Below are positions 50,901-59,761 of a DNA stretch of 64,000 bases, one piece after another. This DNA is from Quatrionicoccus australiensis (GTDB lineage Bacteria; Pseudomonadota; Gammaproteobacteria; Burkholderiales; Rhodocyclaceae). The notes under the pieces were generated by a model. It did not search any database and was not told the origin of the DNA. It was given only the letters and a program-made list of their open reading frames with translations. The position numbers were made by a program, and so were the translations under genes. The DNA is taken from positions 3,844,001 through 3,908,000 of the forward strand of contig NZ_CP075188.1 in the NCBI RefSeq assembly GCF_020510525.1, written 5' to 3'. Position 1 is the first letter of the stretch; the number at the start of each line of letters is the position of its first letter.

Positions 50901-53057
50901 TCAGTCCACCTTGAAGCCGGCAACCGAACCCTTCAGTTCGGAAGCCAGGGCGGTCAGCTCATCCACCGCCTCCGCGGTACGCTGCGTACCGGCCGTCGTC
51001 TGCTCGGTAACGCGCAGAATGTCCTGCATCAGCGTCGCCACCTGGGTAGCGGAGTCGGCCTGGGCTTGCGTCGAGGTCGAAATGTTCTGAATCAGGTCGG
51101 CCAGATCGCGCGACACCTGCGAAATCTCGGTCAGTGCCTGACCGGCCGCGTCGGACAGCTTGGCCCCCTCGACCACACCCTGCGTCGATTGTTCCATGGC
51201 GGACACGGCATCCTGCGTATCGGTCTGAATGGTCTTCACGATCGCGCCGATCTGTTTGGTTGCTTCGGCCGAGCGTTCGGCCAGTCGCTGCACTTCTTCC
51301 GCAACCACGGTAAAGCCGCGCCCGGCATCACCGGCCGAAGCGGCCTGGATGGCGGCGTTCAGCGCCAGCACGTTGGTCTGTTCGGTAATGTCGGAAATCA
51401 GTTCCACGATTTCGCCAATTTCCTGCGAGCTTTCGCCGAGGCGCTTGATGCGCTTCGAGGTTTCCTGAATCTGGTTGCGAATTTCGTTCATGCCCTTGAT
51501 CGAGTCATGTACGGCCTGCGTACCCTTTTCAGCAGCCATCAGCGACTGGCGCGCCACCTGGGCCGACTGCGTTGCATCGCCGGACACCTGGTTCATCGAA
51601 CGCGCCATGGCCAGCGCGGACTGGCCGACTTCCTGAATTTCGCTCGATTGACGTTCGGCAGCGGTGAGCAGCTCGGCGGAGGTCAGACGGGCGATTTCGG
51701 TTGCTGCCGTCACCCGGTTGGCCGCGTCATTGATCCGGCCGACCAGCACGCGCAGTTCTTCAATCGTGTAGTTGATCGAGTCGGCAATGGCGCCGGTAAT
51801 GTTTTCGCTCACCGTCGCGGTCACGGTCAGGTCGCCGTCGGCGAGGTCGCCCAGTTCGTTCATCAGACGCAGAATGGCGTCCTGGTTCTCGCGATTGGTC
51901 ATTTCCGAAGCCTGACGCTGATGTTCGGCTTCGAGCGCGCGGCGGCCGGTATCTTCGAGATAGATCTTGGCAAGCAGGGCCAGCGCACCCAGCGCCAGCA
52001 GAGTCATGACGATCACCAGGAAGATGTACAGGCCACGTTCCGACAGCGTCGCCTGATAGCCGAGCGCCAGATCGTCGGTTGCCTTCAGCAGGTCCTCACT
52101 CTCGCGGAAAATGCGTGCGCCAGCCTGCTTGGAAAGCACCAGCGGCTGCATGTTGCCGAGAATGTTGCCAATCGCCGACTGGTATTCCTTGAAGGCGGCA
52201 TCCAGATCGGCCAGCTTTTCCTTGCTCGCGGCATCGTTGCTGGCGGTCAGGCGCAGCATTTCATTGCCCTTGCTCAAGCCGACCAGCAAGTCGCGGAAGC
52301 CGTTGGTGTCCTTGCCGAGCAGGAAGGCCACTTCCGGGTTGATTTCGTCACCGACCAGCAGCGCCGAAGCGTTCTTGGCGATCCGCTGCGTCAACATCAC
52401 CAGCTGGTTGGCGGCAGCAATTTCCCGCGCCGAGCCGCCCGACTGCAGCTTCAGGGCGGCCAGCTGCTCGGTCAACTCAAGCATCACGGCATTTTTGTTG
52501 TCGATGGTGGCAACGTTCTTGCCGAGCTCGACCAGGGTCTTCTCCTGGGCAACCACGGTCATCGCATCCTTGTCGGTCATCGCCCAGCGCTCGGTCAGCG
52601 CGGCCAACTGGGTGGAAACCTCACCCGGCGAGGCCGGCACGTCGACACCGCCCACTTCACCACCGTTGCTCAGGCGATCAAGCAGCAGGGCGAAGGTATC
52701 GCGCGACTCCTTGAGCTGCTTGAAAGCTACCTGGTTACCCTGCAGGGCCAGCGACGATGCTTTCGCGAGACGTTGCGACAGCATGCGCATTTCGCCGGAT
52801 GCCGCGATGTACGCGGTACCGTTGGTCGATTCGCGATTGTCGTGGAAGACCAGGGCAGCAATCAGCACGAAGAGGGTGACGAAGACGCCGCCCAGGATCT
52901 TCATTTGCTGGATTACCGGCTGTTGCGCGAGAAACTCCGGCAACAGCGACTTCCCGGCAGATGCGGCTGCACCTTCTGTCATGCCGGTCAAGACCGTCAT
53001 TGGTGATGACGACTTGGCACCAGCGCCGAATTTAGGAAGTTTGAAGCTGAAAGCCAT
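50901..53057 (-). CDS. pilJ: Type IV pilus methyl-accepting chemoreceptor PilJ
   Basis: This 718-residue transmembrane receptor has membrane helix 1 at about 53-73 ([20 protein letters not shown]). Two PilJ-type periplasmic repeats follow: [22 protein letters not shown] (about 85) and [22 protein letters not shown] (about 220). Helix 2 lies at about 340-362 ([19 protein letters not shown]). The cytoplasmic MA domain has [43 protein letters not shown] (about 555-597). It feeds ChpA through PilI. It lies 22 bases before chpA. Confidence 0.94.
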   Translation of the reverse strand: MAFSFKLPKFGAGAKSSSPMTVLTGMTEGAAASAGKSLLPEFLAQQPVIQQMKILGGVFVTLFVLIAALVFHDNRESTNGTAYIAASGEMRMLSQRLAKASSLALQGNQVAFKQLKESRDTFALLLDRLSNGGEVGGVDVPASPGEVSTQLAALTERWAMTDKDAMTVVAQEKTLVELGKNVATIDNKNAVMLELTEQLAALKLQSGGSAREIAAANQLVMLTQRIAKNASALLVGDEINPEVAFLLGKDTNGFRDLLVGLSKGNEMLRLTASNDAASKEKLADLDAAFKEYQSAIGNILGNMQPLVLSKQAGARIFRESEDLLKATDDLALGYQATLSERGLYIFLVIVMTLLALGALALLAKIYLEDTGRRALEAEHQRQASEMTNRENQDAILRLMNELGDLADGDLTVTATVSENITGAIADSINYTIEELRVLVGRINDAANRVTAATEIARLTSAELLTAAERQSSEIQEVGQSALAMARSMNQVSGDATQSAQVARQSLMAAEKGTQAVHDSIKGMNEIRNQIQETSKRIKRLGESSQEIGEIVELISDITEQTNVLALNAAIQAASAGDAGRGFTVVAEEVQRLAERSAEATKQIGAIVKTIQTDTQDAVSAMEQSTQGVVEGAKLSDAAGQALTEISQVSRDLADLIQNISTSTQAQADSATQVATLMQDILRVTEQTTAGTQRTAEAVDELTALASELKGSVAGFKVD

Positions 53058-53093
53058 GGAATTCCTCCGCTAGGGGTTCGGGGCACTCCCCGA

Positions 53094-53606
53094 TCAAGCC
53101 CCGATATTCATGAAATCTTGGTCGACCAGCAGATCACGCACGGACAGCTTGTGCCAGACCTTGCCCTGACGATCGGTGTAAGACGCTGCAGCCCAGCCCG
53201 GCAGCTTGCTGTCGGCTGGCGCCGGGGTGAAATCTTCCGGATTCTTCAGGCCGAGCATGCGCGAAACGAGCAGCGCCGCATTCGAGCCATGCTTGACACC
53301 GACCAGCAGCAAACGCGTGCTGGCGTTTTGCGGCGTCGGTTGACCACCACAAAACAACGAAAAATCGGTCACGGCATGCAGGTTGCCGCGAATATTCGCG
53401 ATGCCGGCGAACCATGGCCGGGCCAGCGGCACGCTGGTCAACTGTGGTGCCTGAACGATTTCGCCGCTATCGGAGAGGTCGACCAGCCAAGAGTCTTCAC
53501 CGGCCTGGATACCCAGCCACGAAGCGCCCCCCTTGCCCAGCGCCGCTGTTTTCAGACGCCCGGCAAGGTAGGTCTGAAAATCGCGAAGACTTGTTTTTTT
53601 GGCCAT
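53094..53606 (-). CDS. pilI: CheW-like adaptor PilI
   Basis: This 170-residue CheW-domain protein couples PilJ to ChpA. It has WLGIQAGEDSWLVDLSDSGEIVQAPQLTSVPLARPWFAGIANIRGNLHAVTDF (28-80), where the FAGIANIRG segment is the CheW hallmark. The first 25 residues form a positively charged helix (KKTSLRDFQTYLAGRLKTA). It lies 5 bases after pilH, in the order pilG-pilH-pilI-pilJ known from Pseudomonas. Confidence 0.93.
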   Translation of the reverse strand: MAKKTSLRDFQTYLAGRLKTAALGKGGASWLGIQAGEDSWLVDLSDSGEIVQAPQLTSVPLARPWFAGIANIRGNLHAVTDFSLFCGGQPTPQNASTRLLLVGVKHGSNAALLVSRMLGLKNPEDFTPAPADSKLPGWAAASYTDRQGKVWHKLSVRDLLVDQDFMNIGA

Positions 53607-53611
53607 ACGGA

Positions 53612-53977
53612 TCAGGGAATGGCGGCGACGCGCTGCAACAGTTCTTCCGGATTGAGCGGCTTGACGAGATAGTCGACGGCGCCTTGACGCAAACCCCAGA
53701 TCTTGTCGGTTTCCTGCCCCTTCGAGGTACAGACGATGACCGGAATGCCCTTGGTTTCTTCGTCGCGCGTCAGGGTACGGGTTGCCTGATAGCCGTTCAG
53801 CCCGGGCATCACGACATCCATCAGGATCAGGTCGGGCTTGCCGGCCTTGGCCTTGGCAATGCCTTCTTCACCATTCTCGGCGGTGCTCACCTGGTAACCG
53901 GCCTTGGTCAACAGATCGACAACAAAAAAGCGTTCGGTTGGGGAATCGTCGACAACGAGGATGTTCTTGACGGGCAT
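53612..53977 (-). CDS. pilH: Response regulator PilH
   Basis: This 121-residue single receiver domain has ILVVDDSPTERFFVVDLL (5-22), the phosphoacceptor Asp in LILMDVVMPGLNGYQ (about 54), VIVCTSKGQ (switch Thr/Ser) and AVDYLVKPLNPEELL (conserved Lys). There is no output domain. In Pseudomonas PilH opposes PilG in setting pilus activity. It lies 14 bases downstream of pilG. Confidence 0.92.
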   Translation of the reverse strand: MPVKNILVVDDSPTERFFVVDLLTKAGYQVSTAENGEEGIAKAKAGKPDLILMDVVMPGLNGYQATRTLTRDEETKGIPVIVCTSKGQETDKIWGLRQGAVDYLVKPLNPEELLQRVAAIP

Positions 53978-53991
53978 CTTTGCTCCCTGGA

Positions 53992-54402
53992 CTACAAGTT
54001 GGTTTCTGATTCGGCCGGCAAGGCAAAGGTCGCGACCGTTTGCAGCAGGCTGTCTTTGGTAAAAGGCTTGGTCAGGTACTGGTCGGAACCGACCATGCGC
54101 CCGCGCGCCCGGTCAAACAGGCCATCCTTGGAGGACAGCATGATCACCGGTGTCGCTTTGAAGCGGGCATTTTTCTTGATCAGCGAACAGGTTTGATAAC
54201 CATCGAGGCGCGGCATCATGATGTCGCAGAAGATCACGTTGGGCTGATGATCGGCAATCTTGGCCAGGGCATCAAAGCCATCTTCGGCCAGGACGACCTG
54301 ACAGCCGGCCTGGACGAGAAAAATCTCGGCACTGCGCCGTATCGTGTTGCTGTCGTCAATGACCATAACCCTGACGCCACGCAGTCTGGACAAATCAGCC
54401 AA
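53992..54402 (-). CDS. pilG: Response regulator PilG
   Basis: This 136-residue single receiver has RVMVIDDSNTIRRSAEIFLVQAGC (11-34), phosphoacceptor Asp in VIFCDIMMPRLDGYQTC (about 60), VIMLSSKDGLFDRARGRMVGSDQYLTKPFTKDSLL. The DRARGRMVGSDQYLTKPF block is typical of PilG. The start is TTG at 54402, with a GGGGGAG ribosome site 7 bases before; no ATG fits as well. It is the first gene of the Pil-Chp run and is divergent from thiD. Confidence 0.92.
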   Translation of the reverse strand: MADLSRLRGVRVMVIDDSNTIRRSAEIFLVQAGCQVVLAEDGFDALAKIADHQPNVIFCDIMMPRLDGYQTCSLIKKNARFKATPVIMLSSKDGLFDRARGRMVGSDQYLTKPFTKDSLLQTVATFALPAESETNL

Positions 54403-54592
54403 TTCCCGCTCCCCCGGCCCCTTGTTGGGTACTTTCGCTATCGCTGCATCATACTACGGAAGTCGTAATTCGCCATCATCCTGAAAACACTGTTACGGCT
54501 TGCCACGGGCAAGGGCGATCGACCCAAGATTCGGATAAAATCGCGGCCATCTTACCCAATCCCCTTCGCGCCCGCCAAGGGCGCGAGATTTC

Positions 54593-55465
54593 ATGACTTC
54601 CACCCCGGTTTCACCCAGCCTGCCCCAGGTTCTTGTCTTTGCCGCCAGCGACCCTTCATCCGGCGCCGGCATCCAGGCCGACCTGCTCACCCTGGCCAGC
54701 CTCGGCTGCCATCCGCTGACCGCGATCACCGCCCTCACCGTGCAGGACACAACCGGCGTGCAGAGCGTGCATCCGGTCGCCGCCGAACTGCTCGAACAGC
54801 AGGCGCGTACCGTACTCGAAGACATGCCGGTGCATGCCTTCAAGATCGGCGTGCTGGGCAGCGTCGAGAATGTCGTGGCCGTTGCCGAAATCCTTTCCGA
54901 CTATCCGGAAATCCCGCTCATCTTCGACCCGGTGCTTGCGTCGGGGCGCGGCGATGAATTGTCCGGCGAGGAAATCATCGCTGCGATGCGCGAACTGCTG
55001 CTGCCGCAGACCACGCTGCTCACCCCCAACGCGCCCGAAGCGCGCCGCCTGGCGGAAAGCGACGAGGACGAAGAGGAACCCTCGATCGAAGTCTGCGCCA
55101 AGCGCCTGATCGAGATGGGCGCGCAATATGTATTGATCACCGGCACGCACGAAAACACGGCACAGGTCATCAACACCCTGTACGGCCCGGACGGCGTCAT
55201 CCGTCGCGACGAGTGGGAACGCCTGCCCGGCAGTTACCACGGTTCGGGCTGCACCCTGGCCTCGGCAATTGCCGGCTGCCTGGCCGGCGGCGCCAGCATC
55301 GAGGATGCCGTGCGCGACGCCCAGGACTACACCTGGCAGACGCTGAAAAACGGTTTCCGCGGCGGCATGGGGCAGTTCATTCCCGACCGTTTCTTCTGGG
55401 CACGCGGCGGCGACGAGACTGCCGAACAAGCCGGTGCAAACGACGAGCCCAAAGCCGATGCATAA
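54593..55465 (+). CDS. thiD: Hydroxymethylpyrimidine/phosphomethylpyrimidine kinase ThiD
   Basis: This 290-residue ribokinase-fold enzyme phosphorylates HMP and HMP-P for thiamine synthesis. It has [44 protein letters not shown] (10-53), [17 protein letters not shown] (about 118), [13 protein letters not shown] and [21 protein letters not shown] (catalytic Asp-equivalent region, about 215-235). The Glu/Asp-rich loop [12 protein letters not shown] (about 159) is a local feature. It overlaps thiE by 8 bases. The divergent spacer to pilG (190 bases) shows no TPP riboswitch. Confidence 0.94.
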   Translation: MTSTPVSPSLPQVLVFAASDPSSGAGIQADLLTLASLGCHPLTAITALTVQDTTGVQSVHPVAAELLEQQARTVLEDMPVHAFKIGVLGSVENVVAVAEILSDYPEIPLIFDPVLASGRGDELSGEEIIAAMRELLLPQTTLLTPNAPEARRLAESDEDEEEPSIEVCAKRLIEMGAQYVLITGTHENTAQVINTLYGPDGVIRRDEWERLPGSYHGSGCTLASAIAGCLAGGASIEDAVRDAQDYTWQTLKNGFRGGMGQFIPDRFFWARGGDETAEQAGANDEPKADA

Positions 55466-56087
55466 GCTGCGCGGCCTCTACGCGATCACGCCCGAACAAC
55501 CCGACGGTGCGCGTCTGTTGCGCGACGTCGAGGCGGCGCTGGCCGGCGGCTGCCGCATCGTGCAATACCGCGACAAGATTTCGGCGATGCCCGAGCAGGT
55601 CGCCCGCGCCCACGCGCTGCGCGCCCTGACCCGCCGGTTCGATGCCTGCCTGCTGATCAACGACGACCTGGCACTGACCCGCCTGGTCGATGCCGACGGC
55701 ACTCACCTCGGCGGCGAGGATGGCAACCTGGCGGCGGCGCGCGCCATCCTCGGCCCCGGAAAAACCCTCGGCGCCTCCTGCTATGCCGACTTCAGCGCCG
55801 CGCAATCTGCCGCTGCGGCCGGCGCCGACTATGTCGCCTTCGGTGCCGTCTATCCGTCACCGACCAAACCGCTCGCCGCGCGCGCTACGGTCGACCTGTT
55901 TTTGCAGGCAAAAACGACGTTGACCGTCCCGACTTGCGCCATCGGCGGCATCACGCTGGCCAATGCCGCGCCGCTCATCGCGGCCGGCGCCTCCCTGCTT
56001 GCCGTCATCACCGACCTGTTCAACGCGCCGGACATCGCTGCCCGTGCCGCCGCCTATCAACGCCTATTCGAGGAAGCCCAGTCATGA
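55458..56087 (+). CDS. thiE: Thiamine phosphate synthase ThiE
   Basis: This 209-residue TIM-barrel enzyme joins thiazole phosphate and HMP-PP. It has [12 protein letters not shown] (5-16), [12 protein letters not shown] (about 32-43), [24 protein letters not shown] (about 66-89), [34 protein letters not shown] (about 105-138) and [31 protein letters not shown] 55458 lies inside the thiD end. It overlaps hemL by 4 bases, so thiD, thiE and hemL are coupled. Confidence 0.95.
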   Translation: MHKLRGLYAITPEQPDGARLLRDVEAALAGGCRIVQYRDKISAMPEQVARAHALRALTRRFDACLLINDDLALTRLVDADGTHLGGEDGNLAAARAILGPGKTLGASCYADFSAAQSAAAAGADYVAFGAVYPSPTKPLAARATVDLFLQAKTTLTVPTCAIGGITLANAAPLIAAGASLLAVITDLFNAPDIAARAAAYQRLFEEAQS

Positions 56088-57367
56088 CCTCACGCAACCA
56101 GCAACTGTTCGAACGTGCCCAGAAACACATTCCCGGCGGCGTCAATTCGCCGGTACGCGCCTTCCGCTCGGTCGGCGGCACGCCGCTGTTCTTCCAGAAA
56201 GGCGTCGGCCCGCGCGTCCAGGATGCCGACGGCAAGTGGTACACCGACTACGTCGGCTCGTGGGGCCCGATGATCCTCGGCCACGCCCATCCCGATGTGA
56301 TCGCCGCCGTCCAGGCCGCAGTCGTCGACGGCCTGTCCTTCGGCGCGCCGACCGAACGCGAAGTCGACATCGCCGACCTGCTCTGCGAACTCGTCCCGTC
56401 GATGGAAATGGTCCGCCTGGTTTCCTCCGGCACCGAGGCGACGATGAGCGCCATCCGCCTGGCGCGCGGCTATACCGGGCGCGACCTGCTGGTCAAATTC
56501 GAAGGCTGCTACCACGGTCACTCTGACTCGCTGCTGGTCAAGGCCGGCTCGGGCGCGCTGACCTTCGGCAATCCGTCCTCGGGCGGCGTGCCGGCCGGCA
56601 CCGTCGCCACCACCCTGGTCCTGCCCTACAACGATCCGCAGGCGCTGGCCGAGGCCTTCAAGACCTACGGCGACCAGATCGCCACAGTCATCGTCGAGCC
56701 GGTGGTCGGCAACATGAACCTGATCGCACCGACCGCAGAATTCCTCAAGGCGATGCGCGAACTGACGACGCAGTACGGCGCCGTGCTGATTTTCGACGAA
56801 GTGATGACCGGCTTCCGCGTCGGCCTGAAGAGCGCCCAGGGCCTGTTCGGCATCACGCCCGACCTGTCCACCTTCGGCAAGGTGGTCGGCGGCGGCATGC
56901 CACTCGGCGCCTTCGGCGGCAAGCGCGAAATCATGGAAAAGATTGCCCCGCTCGGTCCGGTCTATCAGGCCGGCACGCTGTCCGGCAACCCGATCGCCAC
57001 CGCGGCCGGCCTCGCCACGCTCAAGCTGGTGCAGGAAAAGGGCTTTTACGAAGCGTTGACCGTAAAGACCAAGGCGCTATGCGACGGACTGGTTGCTGCC
57101 GCGAAAAAGCACGGCATCGCTTTCAGCGCCCAGAACGTCGGCGGCATGTTCGGCCTCTATTTCGCCGAAAAATGTCCCGGCACCTACGACGAGGTACTGG
57201 CCTGCGACAAGGAAGCCTTCAACCGCTTCTTCCACGCCATGCTCGAGGCCGGGCATTACTTCGCGCCGTCCGCCTTCGAAGCCGGCTTCGTCTCGGCCGC
57301 GCACAGCGATGCCGACATCGCCGCGACGATCGCCGCCGCCGACGCCTGGTTCGCGACGCAAGCCTGA
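56084..57367 (+). CDS. hemL: Glutamate-1-semialdehyde 2,1-aminomutase
   Basis: This 427-residue PLP enzyme makes 5-aminolevulinate in the C5 tetrapyrrole pathway. It has [23 protein letters not shown] (15-37), [85 protein letters not shown] (PLP Lys in TFGK, about 265) and [17 protein letters not shown]. The length matches the family. It overlaps thiE by 4 bases, an arrangement known in other betaproteobacteria. Confidence 0.96.
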   Translation: MTSRNQQLFERAQKHIPGGVNSPVRAFRSVGGTPLFFQKGVGPRVQDADGKWYTDYVGSWGPMILGHAHPDVIAAVQAAVVDGLSFGAPTEREVDIADLLCELVPSMEMVRLVSSGTEATMSAIRLARGYTGRDLLVKFEGCYHGHSDSLLVKAGSGALTFGNPSSGGVPAGTVATTLVLPYNDPQALAEAFKTYGDQIATVIVEPVVGNMNLIAPTAEFLKAMRELTTQYGAVLIFDEVMTGFRVGLKSAQGLFGITPDLSTFGKVVGGGMPLGAFGGKREIMEKIAPLGPVYQAGTLSGNPIATAAGLATLKLVQEKGFYEALTVKTKALCDGLVAAAKKHGIAFSAQNVGGMFGLYFAEKCPGTYDEVLACDKEAFNRFFHAMLEAGHYFAPSAFEAGFVSAAHSDADIAATIAAADAWFATQA

Positions 57368-57379
57368 GACCTGCCACGA

Positions 57380-57404
57380 CATGAGCGGCCAGCCGCCGCT
57401 CATG
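57380..57404. repeat. Hairpin after hemL
   Basis: CATGAGCGGC and GCCGCTCATG form a perfect 10-base-pair stem around CAGCC, 12 bases past the hemL stop. No T run follows, so termination here would be of a non-classical type, or the stem protects the mRNA end. Confidence 0.6.
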
Positions 57405-57477
57405 CCAAAGAGCTGCAGCAGCAAGCGCCCGGGCACGTAAAAGCGCTGTAAGATTCCCGAAAAAGGGGAGACGCAGC

Positions 57478-59685
57478 ATGCGCGAAATATTCAGAAAGCT
57501 TTACCAGAGCGGCGATTTCTGGGGCGGCCTGGCCGCCATGCTGGTCGCCCTGCCGGCTGCCATCGCCTTCGGCGTCACCATCTACTCGGCGATCGCGCCG
57601 ATGCACGCCGCCCTCGGCGCCATGGCCGGCATCATCGGCGCCGCCGTGATCGGCCTGCTCGCCTCGATGCTGGGCGGTACCGACCGCCTGATCAGCGCGC
57701 CCTGTGCGCCTGCTGCCGCACTGCTCTCGGCCTTTGCCATCGAACTGGTGCGCGATGGCGTGCCGGGCGGCAACATCATCCTGATGCTGCTTCTGCTCGG
57801 CATCTTGGCCGGACTCTTCCAGATCCTCTTCGGCTTTGTCGGCATCGGCCGCCTGATCAAATACATTCCCTACCCGGTGGTCAGCGGCTACCTGACCGGG
57901 GTCGGCCTGATCATCATCGGCAGCCAGCTCGGCAAACTGCTCAGCACACCGGGCGAACTGCACTGGTACGAGGCGGCCAGTTCTCCCGAACTCTGGGACT
58001 GGCGCGCCCTCGCCGTCGGTGCGGCAACCATCGTCGTCATGCTGCTTGCACCACTGCTGACCCGCCGCCTGCCCGGCACCATTCTCGGCATCGCCGCCGG
58101 CATCGCCTGCTATTTCCTGCTCGCCAGCCAGGATGACAGCCTGTTCAAACTGACCGGCAACGATCTCGTCATCGGCCCGCTCGGCGCCAGCAGCGCCGGC
58201 TATCTCAAGGAAATCACCGGGCGCTGGCACGAGATCGGCGACCTGCGCCTGTCCCAGGTTGCCGCCCTGCTCGGCAACGCGCTGACGCTGGCCGTGCTGC
58301 TCTCGATCGACACGCTGAAGACCTGCGTCGTGCTCGACCAGCTGACCCGTTCACAACATGAGCCGAATCGCGAACTGGTCGCTCAGGGCATTGCCAATGT
58401 CGCTTCCAGCGCCGTCGGCGGCATTCCCGGCGCCGGCACCATGGGCGCGACGCTGGTCAATCTGTCGAGCGGCGCCACGACGCGCGCTTCCGGGCTGATC
58501 GAAGGCATTTCGGCACTCATCTTCGCGCTGGTCCTGAGCAGTTTCATTGCCTGGATTCCGGTCGCTTCCCTGGCCGGCATCCTGATCGTCGTCGGCATCC
58601 GCATGATCGACCGCGGGCCGCTGCGCTTCGTGCAATCGTCGGCCACCGTCTTCGATTTCGGCGTCGTCGTCACCGTCGTCATCGTCGCGCTCAGCATCGG
58701 CCTGATCGCCGCTTCCGGCGTCGGCGTCGCGCTCTCCATCCTGCTCTTCCTGCGCGAGCAGATCGGCGGCTCGGTGATTCGTCACAAGTTCTACGTCAAT
58801 CAGATGTCGTCGAACTGGCACCGCCCCGAGGCCGAAACCCGCATCCTCGAGCAGAAGGGCGACCAGGCGGTGATTTTCGAGCTGCAGGGCAGCCTTTTCT
58901 TCGGTACGACACAACAGCTCTATGCCCAAATCGACCCCGAGCTGAAAGACCGGCGCTTTGTCATCCTCGACCTGAAACGCGTCCAATCGGTCGATGTCAC
59001 GGCGGCCCACATGCTTTGCCAGGTGCGCGATGCGCTGGCCGAACGTGGCGCCCAGTTGCTGCTCTCCAGCGTCCGCGAAAACCTGCCGAACAAACGCAAC
59101 CTGCGTGAATTCCTCGAACAGACAGGCGTCACCGAAAACCCGGAAAGCGTCCGCCTGTTCGCCGAACTGGACAACGCCATCGAATGGGTCGAGGACCGCC
59201 TGCTCGGCGAAAGCGAGCTCGCAGGACCGGAAGAGGAAACGCCGCTCGAATTGCACGAAATGGAGCTGTTCAAGGAGCGCAAAGACGAAACCCTGGCCGA
59301 TCTTGAAGCCTGCCTGGTCAAGCGCTCCTTCAAGCCCGGCGAAGTCGTTTATTCCTGCGGCGAACCGGGCGATGCGATCTACCTGATCCGCCAGGGTACG
59401 GTGAAGATTTTCGCCCCGCTCGGCGGCGGACGAAACCGCCACATCGCCACCTTTGGCCGTGGCGATTTCTTCGGCGGACTCGCCTTCCTTGACGGCCTGC
59501 CGCACGACAACGAGGCCATTGCCGCCACACCGACCGAATTCTTCATCCTGTCGCAGGAGCAATTCACCCGCCTCACCGACGAGCACAAGAGGCTGGCGCT
59601 GACGCTGCTCCAGTCCCTCGCCCGCTCGCTGGCATTGCGCCTGCGCCACGCCGACAGCGAAATCGCGATCCTGCAGGAATACTGA
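57478..59685 (+). CDS. SulP-family anion transporter with STAS and cyclic-nucleotide-binding domains
   Basis: In this 735-residue protein residues about 15-430 form the SulP membrane core (GGLAAMLVALPAAIAFGVTIYSAIAP, IPYPVVSGYLTGVGLIIIGSQL, GIPGAGTMGATLVNLSSGATTRASGL). A STAS domain follows (about 455-570, VILDLKRVQSVDVTAAHMLCQV). The C-terminus is a cAMP-CRP type domain (about 605-725, FKPGEVVYSCGEPGDAIYLIRQGTVKIFA and GRGDFFGGLAFLDGLPH). The substrate may be sulfate, bicarbonate or another anion. The cyclic-nucleotide domain implies direct ligand gating; the usual PRTA-type Arg of the phosphate cassette is not obvious. Confidence 0.9.
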   Translation: MREIFRKLYQSGDFWGGLAAMLVALPAAIAFGVTIYSAIAPMHAALGAMAGIIGAAVIGLLASMLGGTDRLISAPCAPAAALLSAFAIELVRDGVPGGNIILMLLLLGILAGLFQILFGFVGIGRLIKYIPYPVVSGYLTGVGLIIIGSQLGKLLSTPGELHWYEAASSPELWDWRALAVGAATIVVMLLAPLLTRRLPGTILGIAAGIACYFLLASQDDSLFKLTGNDLVIGPLGASSAGYLKEITGRWHEIGDLRLSQVAALLGNALTLAVLLSIDTLKTCVVLDQLTRSQHEPNRELVAQGIANVASSAVGGIPGAGTMGATLVNLSSGATTRASGLIEGISALIFALVLSSFIAWIPVASLAGILIVVGIRMIDRGPLRFVQSSATVFDFGVVVTVVIVALSIGLIAASGVGVALSILLFLREQIGGSVIRHKFYVNQMSSNWHRPEAETRILEQKGDQAVIFELQGSLFFGTTQQLYAQIDPELKDRRFVILDLKRVQSVDVTAAHMLCQVRDALAERGAQLLLSSVRENLPNKRNLREFLEQTGVTENPESVRLFAELDNAIEWVEDRLLGESELAGPEEETPLELHEMELFKERKDETLADLEACLVKRSFKPGEVVYSCGEPGDAIYLIRQGTVKIFAPLGGGRNRHIATFGRGDFFGGLAFLDGLPHDNEAIAATPTEFFILSQEQFTRLTDEHKRLALTLLQSLARSLALRLRHADSEIAILQEY

Positions 59686-59710
59686 ACGCCGCCCTGCGGT
59701 GGCGGGCAAC

Positions 59711-59739
59711 AAAAAGGCCAGTCATGCGACTGGCCTTTT
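59711..59739. terminator. Bidirectional terminator between the SulP and CorA genes
   Basis: GGCCAGTC and GACTGGCC pair around ATGC, flanked by A5 and T4, between convergent genes. Confidence 0.9.
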
Positions 59740-59761
59740 GTCTATCTGCGAAAGACTGAAA

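Noticed and set aside
50364..53006. Plus-strand ORF of 880 codons
   Set aside because: It is antisense to chpA and pilJ. Composition (Gly, His, Arg, Gln-rich) is typical of a shadow frame.
54403..54592. TPP riboswitch in front of thiD
   Set aside because: The 190-base spacer contains no thi-box sequence or suitable stem set.
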